From NCBI GenBank assembly GCA_047606825.1, contig JASGDY010000131.1, forward strand, positions 1 to 64,000: 64,000 bases of DNA, in the 5' to 3' direction. Positions 1 to 7,185 of this stretch are shown here, in pieces (position 1 is the stretch's first letter; every line of letters begins with the position of its first letter). The DNA is from Rhizosphaericola sp047606825. Lineage in GTDB: Bacteria; Bacteroidota; Bacteroidia; Chitinophagales; Chitinophagaceae. A program made the position numbers and the translations under genes. The notes beneath the pieces were generated by a model. It did not search any database. It saw only the letters and a list, made by a program, of their open reading frames with translations, and was not told the DNA's origin.

Positions 1-20
1 AAGTCCGCAAAAGGCGAACG

Positions 21-248
21 CTACGCGCCAGTCGGGTTGACGCTTCGGAACATTTCCGGCGGCTGTTGCAACTTTGTAGCCGTTTCAAGCCACGCCGGAA
101 ACACCTCCCGCGCCAACGCTCCTTTTCGCTGTTTGCGGACGAAGCCCTTGGTGTATTGAGAAGGTCTATAGCGTTCCCTGTTGAATAATATAAACACAGG
201 TTTGGACTCCGGGAGCTCGCCGTCGGGGAGCCGAACGGTCCAGCGCAT
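21..248 (-). CDS. Hypothetical protein, 75 aa
   Basis: This is a short open frame starting with ATG at 248 and ending in TAG at 21-23. The product is rich in Arg, Lys and Pro. I see no signal peptide, membrane segment or known motif and do not recognise the family. It looks GC-rich by eye, like the HigBA-type region next to it, so it could be a remnant of an acquired segment. It may not be a real gene. Confidence 0.25.
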   Translation of the reverse strand: MRWTVRLPDGELPESKPVFILFNRERYRPSQYTKGFVRKQRKGALAREVFPAWLETATKLQQPPEMFRSVNPTGA

Positions 249-335
249 TCATGATGTTTTTCCACAATAGGGAAATTTAGATGCGTTTGCCCTGGACCTA
301 TGGACATCTTTGGTATAAATTGAAACCTTGGCTGG

Positions 336-635
336 CTATGCCACACTTTGCAGCTTGGGTGGGTTCTTTTTAAATTCCTTTTCTGCCACGCGCAGATCAT
401 AATCAGCCTGCAACCTTACCCAAATATCGGCTGTCCCGCCAAAAACGGTGGCTATGCGGAGCGCGACATTGGCAGTGATGGCCGATTTGCCGTGTACGAT
501 ATTGGAAAGGCTGACGCGGCTGATGCCAAGCATTTCGGCGGCTTTGGAAATGGTGATTTCCCTATACGCCAACTCGTCACCCAGCATCTCGCCGGGGTAT
601 ATAATGGGAAAGTTTTCGGAACGTTTGAGTGCCAT
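336..635 (-). CDS. higA: HigA-family antitoxin (XRE helix-turn-helix)
   Basis: The 99-residue protein has the HigA addiction-module layout. An N-terminal segment with PGEMLGDEL precedes an XRE helix-turn-helix at about residues 28-65 (ISKAAEMLGISRVSLSNIVH), followed by a tail with the family-typical DIWVRLQADYDL. HigA antitoxins bind and neutralise the HigB mRNA interferase and repress their own operon. The gene follows the higB remnant in the usual toxin-first order with about 26 bp between them. Because the toxin gene is damaged, HigA here is probably an orphan regulator. The family call is secure; continued antitoxin function is not. Confidence 0.88.
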   Translation of the reverse strand: MALKRSENFPIIYPGEMLGDELAYREITISKAAEMLGISRVSLSNIVHGKSAITANVALRIATVFGGTADIWVRLQADYDLRVAEKEFKKNPPKLQSVA

Positions 636-661
636 GATTTTTAATTTTAAAATAAATAATA

Positions 662-882
662 TTAGTGCGTATCCTGATAATCCACAACCTCCGCATCACC
701 ATCTATAAACATGAAGGTAATACGGAAATTACCACTTACGTCAAGACTCCAATGTCCTTTAAGGTCTCCTTTGAGCGGATGGATGCGCCATCCTCGGAAA
801 AAGGCGAAATCCGGCGGCAACTGGAGGCGTCTCCTTTTTCCCAATAGAGCCGAAGTCCCTTGTGTTTGATGGATTTTATCAT
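662..882 (-). pseudogene. higB: HigB-type toxin, frameshifted and internally deleted
   Basis: Reading leftward from the ATG at 880-882, the start is typical of HigB (MIKSIKHKGLRLYWEKGDAS). After about 20 codons the matching frame is lost. HigB sequence resumes in another frame (LPPDFA, then FFRGWRIHPLKGDLKGHW and VDYQDTH) down to 662. One base appears to be missing from what would be an AAG lysine codon just before LPPDFA. In addition, about 25-30 residues that HigB proteins normally carry between PPDFA and the WRIHPLKG core are absent. The product cannot be a normal mRNA interferase of about 92 residues. An in-frame TTG start at 844 could give a 60-residue C-terminal piece, but that would lack the N-terminal helices. 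Confidence 0.75.
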
Positions 883-901
883 GTTAGCAACTGCATATTG
901 C

Positions 902-918
902 GTAAAGCTACACTTTAC
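902..918 (-). promoter_or_regulatory. Probable higBA operator overlapping a -7 box
   Basis: There is a perfect 6-bp inverted repeat with a 5-bp loop, GTAAAG-CTACA-CTTTAC, 20 bp upstream of the higB ATG. On the minus strand it contains TAGCTTTA, which is 7 of 8 to the Bacteroidota -7 consensus TAnnTTTG. HigA proteins autorepress by binding palindromes over their own promoter, so this is a reasonable operator candidate. Confidence 0.4.
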
Positions 919-1189
919 ACTTATGAATAGACAGATTTCTGAAAAAATTCCTTTTTCTCAATCCGTTCGACGGCATCGCGGAAATCGCTCTTTTTATTGG
1001 ATTTCCATAGCCACCGGCGACGGCTTTTTTTTCGAAACCGGGGGAATGATTTATTTTCGGCATAGATAGGGTTTGACGGTCTACAGACACATCAAAACAC
1101 GTTTGGAAAAGGTATGTCAAGAATTGGAAAATGCTGAATGTTGGTCTGGCGGCCGCCATGGAATGAGGCATAACTTCTATATTTGTGCC

Positions 1190-4060
1190 ATGTCCATAGA
1201 AGTCAAGACCGGCATCCTCTGGGAGCCGGACAACCTATATAAAAGCAAGTCGTTCCTTTCGTTGTTGACCATCACGAAAAAGAACGGCGTACCGAGTTAC
1301 CGCCAGGATGCCATGACCAAGAAAAACCTGGAAAAACAGGAATCGCAATGGTCGGCGGCGACATTCCAGCTATTGGTGTCAATCAGTCTGGACGAAAGCC
1401 TCAAAGTAGAATCTGCCCTGCAAAAACAACAGCAAAAAATCGGCTCCGACACACAGGCGCAGCTTTTCATCAAAAACGCTTTGGAAAAACACCGTTACGA
1501 ACAGTTGCGGCTATTTATTTCAAAAGCTTCCGCATTGGCTGTTTTCCACAAAATCATCAACCCCAAAACAGGCAACCCGCTGATTGCGCCCTGTCAATTC
1601 AGGACGGAAACACCAATGCTCACATTTGACGTTGTGAAAAGAAAAAACAGTCTCGACATCGACACGACAGTCATGGTGGATGAAAATGCGATACCGCTGA
1701 ACTCCTTGCAGCGCAATGGTTTCATGCTCCTGCACAGCACAGAATGGTATGCGCTCTCGCTGAAGGACACGCACACGCTTGACTGGATCGACAAGAATCC
1801 ACCCAGCCAATATGGCACTACACCCGAACTATTTTCGGAAAAGATATTGACCAAGCTGGAAGATAGCTATACCGTCAACCGCAACAACCTTTTGAACGTC
1901 AATGAAGTCAGGCTGCAACCGGAATGTAGTGTTTTGTTTACAGAGCTGAGCAACAGTTTCCTGATGCTGACACCGCGGTGGAACTACGACGGATTTATCG
2001 TGGACGGCGACTGGAAAGAAACCGAAAAGAAAACGCAGAAAGGCGTACAATACATCATCCACCGCGACCATCAGGCAGAAAATGATTTTGTGCAATATAT
2101 CCAAAGCCTGCATCCCGATTTTCCGGCGCAGGCTTCGCGCGGTTTCTACTTTCTTTCCTTTGCCAACGCGCGGAAAAAACAATGGTTTATCAAGACTTTC
2201 CGCGAGCTGCTCAACCAAAATGTCGCCGTGGCGGGCCTCGACATGTTGCAGCATTTCCGCTATTCGCCTTATGACGCAGTGACGGAAATCGAAATTAAAA
2301 AACAAACACCGATCAATATCGAACTGCACGTCAAAGTATTGTTCGGAAAAGAGGAAATGCCGATACTCGCCATCCAGAAAATGCTGCTCAACGGACAGCG
2401 CAACGTCTTGCTGAAAGACGACAGCATCGCTTTTTTTTCGGACGAGTGGATTGCCCGATATGCTTTGTTGTTCAAGCACGCCGTCATCTTCAAAAACAGG
2501 ATGACTTTGCCGCCATGGATATTGCTGGGCAGCACCAACGAAGAACGGGAAAATACAGCACTCGCACAGACCGTCCCAGAAAACTGGCGCAGTCAATGGC
2601 TCGCTTGGCAGGACGGCAATCTTCATATTCCCGTTCCCAACACCATAAGAACGGAATTACGTCCTTACCAACACAAAGGTTTTGAATGGATGGTCATGTT
2701 ATCGCAAATGCAGGCCGGTGCTTGCTTGGCGGACGATATGGGTCTTGGGAAAACATTGCAGACAATCTGTTTCCTAGCATACCAACAACAACATTTTCCT
2801 GGAAAAAAATGTATCGTCGTATGCCCCGCGTCCTTGATATACAACTGGGAACAGGAAATCCAAAAATTCGCGCCGACGCTCCAGCCTTATATTTACCGTC
2901 CGCAGCAAGGACAAGGCTGGGAAGAATTTATCAATGGCTCGTATCAGGTTTTGGTATTGAGCTACCACGCACTGCGCAACGATATTGCATTGTTCCAAAG
3001 CTATACATGGCAGGCTGCCGTCATCGACGAAAGTCAAAACATAAAAAACCCGACCGCACGCATCACAAAAGCCGTCTATGAGCTACAAGCCAACAACCGC
3101 ATTGCTTTGAGCGGCACGCCTGTGATGAACAACACATTTGACCTGTACGCGCAATTGCAGTTCTTGCTGCCGGGACTTTTGGGCAACCGCGAATTTTTCA
3201 AAAAAGAATACGCCAACCCCATCGACCGCGACGCGGATATGGAAAAAGTCAACGCCTTACGCCAACTGACGGGACCATTTATATTGCGCCGCACCAAGAA
3301 CCAAGTCGCGACCGACCTTCCCGAAAAAATGGAAAGCGTGTTGTGGTGCGAAATGACCGAAGCGCAAAAAGATTTCTACGATGAAGTCAAGGCCAACATA
3401 CAGGACAGCCTCTTCCTCGGCATCCAAAACGAAGGCCTGCAAAGGAACAAACTCAACATCCTCCAAGGCATCCAAAGGCTAAGACAAGCCTGCAATTCGC
3501 CGCTATTGATCAAGGATGGCAACGACTATACTCCTTGCGAAGATTCCATTAAAATCGACCGTCTGATGGACGAGTTGATCGGGCTGAAAGAAGCAGGCAA
3601 CAAAGCGTTGGTTTTCTCACAGTTCACGGGCATGTTGGACTTGATTGCCGCACGTTGCGCAAAAGAAAACATCGACATCTACCATTTTGACGGAGGCACG
3701 GCTGTGGAAAAGAGACGGGACATGGTGGCCGCTTTCCAAGATGCGGAAGACAGCACGACCGCCTTTCTTATCAGCCTGAAATCCGGCAATGCCGGTCTCA
3801 ACCTGACCAATGCGCAATACGTCTATCTCGTCGATCCGTGGTGGAACCAAGCCGTCGAACAGCAGGCCATCGACCGCACGCACCGCATCGGCCAGCGTTC
3901 CAGTGTATTTGCCTACCGCATGATCTGCAAAGGTTCCATCGAGGAAAAAATCATCGCATTACAGGAAAAGAAAAAATTGTTGTCCGACGAACTGGTGTCC
4001 GCCGAGGAGGGGCTTGTGAAGCGTATGACGGAAGAGGATTTGAAGTATCTGTTCAGTTAA
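1190..4060 (+). CDS. SNF2-family DNA-dependent ATPase / helicase-like protein
   Basis: This is a large SNF2-type double-RecA ATPase. In the C-terminal half (from about residue 500) I see Walker A in DDMGLGKT, the DEAH-position box as DESQ (VIDESQNIKNP), motif III SGTPVMNN, the helicase C-terminal domain with FSQFTGMLD, and motif VI in HRIGQ. The N-terminal 450 residues resemble the poorly characterised accessory region of bacterial SNF2 proteins, and I see no SWIM zinc finger. Such proteins translocate on duplex DNA and remodel protein-DNA complexes; the specific role here is unknown. The frame is open back to a TTG at 1073, but the ATG at 1190 (MSIEVKTGILWEP) looks like the family N-terminus and is preferred. 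It stands alone on this strand. Confidence 0.85.
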   Translation: MSIEVKTGILWEPDNLYKSKSFLSLLTITKKNGVPSYRQDAMTKKNLEKQESQWSAATFQLLVSISLDESLKVESALQKQQQKIGSDTQAQLFIKNALEKHRYEQLRLFISKASALAVFHKIINPKTGNPLIAPCQFRTETPMLTFDVVKRKNSLDIDTTVMVDENAIPLNSLQRNGFMLLHSTEWYALSLKDTHTLDWIDKNPPSQYGTTPELFSEKILTKLEDSYTVNRNNLLNVNEVRLQPECSVLFTELSNSFLMLTPRWNYDGFIVDGDWKETEKKTQKGVQYIIHRDHQAENDFVQYIQSLHPDFPAQASRGFYFLSFANARKKQWFIKTFRELLNQNVAVAGLDMLQHFRYSPYDAVTEIEIKKQTPINIELHVKVLFGKEEMPILAIQKMLLNGQRNVLLKDDSIAFFSDEWIARYALLFKHAVIFKNRMTLPPWILLGSTNEERENTALAQTVPENWRSQWLAWQDGNLHIPVPNTIRTELRPYQHKGFEWMVMLSQMQAGACLADDMGLGKTLQTICFLAYQQQHFPGKKCIVVCPASLIYNWEQEIQKFAPTLQPYIYRPQQGQGWEEFINGSYQVLVLSYHALRNDIALFQSYTWQAAVIDESQNIKNPTARITKAVYELQANNRIALSGTPVMNNTFDLYAQLQFLLPGLLGNREFFKKEYANPIDRDADMEKVNALRQLTGPFILRRTKNQVATDLPEKMESVLWCEMTEAQKDFYDEVKANIQDSLFLGIQNEGLQRNKLNILQGIQRLRQACNSPLLIKDGNDYTPCEDSIKIDRLMDELIGLKEAGNKALVFSQFTGMLDLIAARCAKENIDIYHFDGGTAVEKRRDMVAAFQDAEDSTTAFLISLKSGNAGLNLTNAQYVYLVDPWWNQAVEQQAIDRTHRIGQRSSVFAYRMICKGSIEEKIIALQEKKKLLSDELVSAEEGLVKRMTEEDLKYLFS

Positions 4061-4248
4061 ATATTGTTCCACCTCAAGCCTACTGCCTAGAAGATATTTT
4101 TAGGGGAATGCGCCAAAGGATACATGTCTCATGTCTTTGCTGAAAACAGACATGAAGCGGGAAAAGGAACACCTGGCGCGCTTCCTGCATACAGCCAAAT
4201 ACTAGACTACACACGCAAAAATCGTACGCTTTTTTATTTCCAGGTTGT

Positions 4249-4256
4249 TACCTTTG
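4249..4256 (+). promoter_or_regulatory. -7 promoter element for the methyltransferase gene
   Basis: TACCTTTG matches the Bacteroidota -7 consensus TAnnTTTG exactly and ends 9 bp before the ATG at 4266. The leader would therefore be only a few nucleotides. No good TTTG is seen at -33. Confidence 0.55.
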
Positions 4257-4265
4257 CGGCCCTTC

Positions 4266-4922
4266 ATGGCATATACTTTAGAAATCAAGCGTTTTAGCTA
4301 CTCCACGTTTTCCGTCGAGCTGTTTGTACCGAATGAGGCCACTCTCAAAAACACGTTTGAGGATGCGCAGCAGCAAGATAAGGCTACGGAATGCCCTTAC
4401 TGGGGCAAAATATGGCCATCAGCCAAAGGAATGGCACAATTCCTCCTAAATCATAGCACCCTCCTGAAAGGCAAAAAAGTATTGGAACTGGCTGCGGGTC
4501 TGGGGCTTCCATCTTTTGTGGCCGCACAGTTCGCCAAATCGGTCTGTTGTACCGACTATATACCCGAAGCCGTCCAATTAGTACAAAAAAGTATCGACTA
4601 TAACAACTGCAACAATATATCGGCATGTATAATGGATTGGCGTACTATCTCCTCTGATATCCTACCGGACGTAGTGCTCCTTAGTGACATTAATTATGAA
4701 CCGGTACTTTTCGATCAGCTGCTCCAGACTATACAGAGGCTACTGATGCAAAATGTCACCGTTATCCTATCCACTCCCGCACGCCTTCTGGCAAAACCCT
4801 TCATCAGCCGCCTTCAGGATAATATCGTCCAACACGCAACGTACCAACACTCTGCCGCCATATCCATCGAAGGCGATATCCACATTTTTGTATTGGGGCA
4901 AAACTTGCAACAGCACCCATAA
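4266..4922 (+). CDS. Class I SAM-dependent methyltransferase (Methyltransf_16 / METTL21-like)
   Basis: This is a soluble protein of about 218 residues with a Rossmann-fold SAM-binding motif I (VLELAAGLGLPS), the PYWGKIWPSA segment upstream of it that is typical of protein-lysine methyltransferase-like members, and an acidic-aromatic motif SDINYEP in the catalytic region. Family relatives methylate lysines in proteins such as electron-transfer flavoprotein or ribosomal proteins; the substrate here is not known. The frame extends upstream to a TTG at 4245, but that would run through the -7 box, so the ATG at 4266 is chosen. It has no operon partner; the esterase gene starts after a regulated promoter. 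Confidence 0.75.
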   Translation: MAYTLEIKRFSYSTFSVELFVPNEATLKNTFEDAQQQDKATECPYWGKIWPSAKGMAQFLLNHSTLLKGKKVLELAAGLGLPSFVAAQFAKSVCCTDYIPEAVQLVQKSIDYNNCNNISACIMDWRTISSDILPDVVLLSDINYEPVLFDQLLQTIQRLLMQNVTVILSTPARLLAKPFISRLQDNIVQHATYQHSAAISIEGDIHIFVLGQNLQQHP

Positions 4923-4951
4923 CCATATAGCGATAATATTTTTTCCACAAA

Positions 4952-4973
4952 TGAAACCGATTACATATATTTG
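4952..4973 (+). promoter_or_regulatory. LacI-type operator fused to a -7 box, upstream of the esterase
   Basis: TGAAACCGATTACA (4952-4965) fits the LacI/GalR-family operator pattern TGnAAnCGnTTnCA. It is followed with no gap by TATATTTG (4966-4973), an exact TAnnTTTG -7 box. The same order and spacing occur upstream of the GH43 gene at 24158-24179. A bound repressor would cover the promoter spacer. The esterase ATG at 5087 lies about 110 bp downstream. Confidence 0.6.
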
Positions 4974-5086
4974 TTAGCATGAATGATTGCCTGGACTCCT
5001 GAGCTTAACCGATATGGATTCCCTTCCTGTTGCTTCCACACGGCTCCCGTTCCGGCGACTTTTTTCACGAACAAGCACAAGACGAT

Positions 5087-7021
5087 ATGCAATTGGTAAA
5101 AAGCGGATGGACATTCCTCGCTGCGGGCTTTATTTATACTGCTGCAACAGCACAAGTAAAACTTCCCCGGTTAGTACGCGACAGCATGGTGCTGCAAAGA
5201 GACAAACCTGTACATATATGGGGATGGGCTTCGAGAGGGGAAAAAATACAGGTAAGGTTCAATGGGAAAAAATACATCACCAGAACCAGCAACGACGGAA
5301 AATGGCAGCTCGACATGCAGCCTACGGCAGCCGGCGGCCCCTTCCAGATGGACATATCGGGCAAAAACAAGATCCATTTACATGACATATTGGTCGGCGA
5401 CGTATGGCTTTGCAGTGGGCAGTCCAATATGGAACACCAGCTTAAGCTGCACACCGTTTATTATCCCAAGGAAATAGCACAGGCCCACTATCCCGAAATA
5501 CGCCAGTTCAAAGTGCCCAACGTCACCAACCTGGAAAGCCCCCAATCCGACCTTCCGGGCGGCAACTGGAAATGGGCCAATCCGGAAAATGTGCCGGATT
5601 TCTCGGCTGTCGCTTATTTTTTTGCGGAATCACTGTACAGACAATACCATATCCCCATCGGCCTCATCAACGTAACATGGGGAGGCTCCCCTATTGAAGC
5701 ATGGATGAGCGAGGAAAGCCTGGCAACCTTTCCCGGCGAAGAATCCATCATAGAAAAAAATAAGGATTCTGCTTATGTCAATAGCCGCAACAGGGCGGCA
5801 GCTGCCGATGTCACATCCGTAAGGATACCAGAGGACAAGGGAGCAGAAGAGCAATGGTATGCCACTACTTACCAGACAGCAGGAAAGGGCTGGCGCCCAT
5901 TTGCCATCCCCGGCTACTGGGAAGACCAAGGCGTTGCCGACCTCAACGGTACCGTCTGGTTTAGAAAAGAAATAGAGGTACCCGCTGCCATAGCGCAATC
6001 CGCCGCCAAGGTATTCCTTGGCCGTATCGTAGACGCTGATGCCCTGTATATCAATGGAAAAGAAGTGGGGGCTACTACCTATCTGTATCCGCAACGCCGC
6101 TACGATGTACCCACCGGGTTACTGAAACCCGGCAAAAACACTTTTGCCATACGGGTTACCAACTACAGCGGAAAAGGAGGTTTTGTACCGGACAAGCCTT
6201 ACCAGCTCATGGGGGCGGGCGACACGGTTTCCCTCACAGGATACTGGCAATACAAGGTGAGCAACGTCTTTACCCGTCACATACCGGGTGTCCCCCCGGC
6301 ACTCACCTTGCAATACCAGCCAACAGCCTTGTTTAACGCCATGCTATCACCTGTCATCGGTTACGGCATCAAAGGATTTATATGGTATCAGGGAGAATCC
6401 AATGCAGGAGATGCCAAAGGCTACGCCAGCATGCAACCGGCCATGATTACCGATTGGCGCCAACGCTGGCAAGCAGGAAATCTGCCATTCCTGTTTGTAC
6501 AGCTCCCCGGTTTTATGGACTACCATTATCTTCCCACCGAAAGTGGATGGGCGGCTTTTCGTGAAGCACAGGCCAAATCTCTAGCATTGCCCAATACCGG
6601 TATGGCTGTGGCCATAGACTTAGGAGAATGGAACGACATTCATCCGGACCGGAAAAAGCCTATCGGGCAAAGACTTGCGCTCGTGGCACAAAAGGTTGCC
6701 TACGGGGAAAATGTGGTAGACGCCGGCCCCACTTACGAAAAGGCAGTTGCCCATAGCAATACCCTTATTATATCCTTTAGCCATACAGGGAAGGGCCTGA
6801 CAACGAGTGACGGGGAAGCCCCATCGGAATTTGCCATCGCAGGAGCCGACAAAAAATTCTACTGGGCACAAGCCACAATAGAAGGCAACCAGATTGTTCT
6901 GCATAGCGATATGGTTCCACAACCGGAATATGTCCGTTATGCATGGGCCGACGACCCCGTTAACCCCAACCTTATTAACAAGGAAGGGCTTCCCGCCCCT
7001 CCATTCCGGTCAGACAAATAA
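5087..7021 (+). CDS. SASA-type carbohydrate acetylesterase (sialate O-acetylesterase-like)
   Basis: This is a secreted esterase of about 644 residues with SGNH/SASA motifs: nucleophile block GQSNM near residue 112, GESNAG near 435, and the Asp/His block NDIHPDR near 515. Between the first two blocks an inserted region (about residues 240-390; GYWEDQGV, NGTVWFRKE, VTNYSGKGGF) resembles the jelly-roll domain of GH2-like enzymes. Xylan loci often encode such enzymes to remove acetyl groups from xylose residues, which fits this location; sialic acid is an unlikely substrate here. The ATG at 5087 gives a signal peptide (KSGWTFLAAGFIYTAATAQ); the frame extends to 5030 without one. Expression is probably under the operator at 4952. 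Confidence 0.82.
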   Translation: MQLVKSGWTFLAAGFIYTAATAQVKLPRLVRDSMVLQRDKPVHIWGWASRGEKIQVRFNGKKYITRTSNDGKWQLDMQPTAAGGPFQMDISGKNKIHLHDILVGDVWLCSGQSNMEHQLKLHTVYYPKEIAQAHYPEIRQFKVPNVTNLESPQSDLPGGNWKWANPENVPDFSAVAYFFAESLYRQYHIPIGLINVTWGGSPIEAWMSEESLATFPGEESIIEKNKDSAYVNSRNRAAAADVTSVRIPEDKGAEEQWYATTYQTAGKGWRPFAIPGYWEDQGVADLNGTVWFRKEIEVPAAIAQSAAKVFLGRIVDADALYINGKEVGATTYLYPQRRYDVPTGLLKPGKNTFAIRVTNYSGKGGFVPDKPYQLMGAGDTVSLTGYWQYKVSNVFTRHIPGVPPALTLQYQPTALFNAMLSPVIGYGIKGFIWYQGESNAGDAKGYASMQPAMITDWRQRWQAGNLPFLFVQLPGFMDYHYLPTESGWAAFREAQAKSLALPNTGMAVAIDLGEWNDIHPDRKKPIGQRLALVAQKVAYGENVVDAGPTYEKAVAHSNTLIISFSHTGKGLTTSDGEAPSEFAIAGADKKFYWAQATIEGNQIVLHSDMVPQPEYVRYAWADDPVNPNLINKEGLPAPPFRSDK

Positions 7022-7185
7022 AAAAAGTAAAGAAAAAACACCAAACACTTTTAATGATATGTCTATCCTAAATGGCTGACGTATAAATTTAAAGGTCCCT
7101 GTTCCTTTTTTCTCATAATGTAAAAAACAAAACAACATTGCTTAGCTAAGCTTTTTGGACGACCCATTCTTCATTCCTGCCAAAA

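Noticed and set aside
1829..2626. Open frame of 265 codons (-) inside the SNF2 gene
   Set aside because: It is antisense to the SNF2 coding region and has no recognisable protein character.
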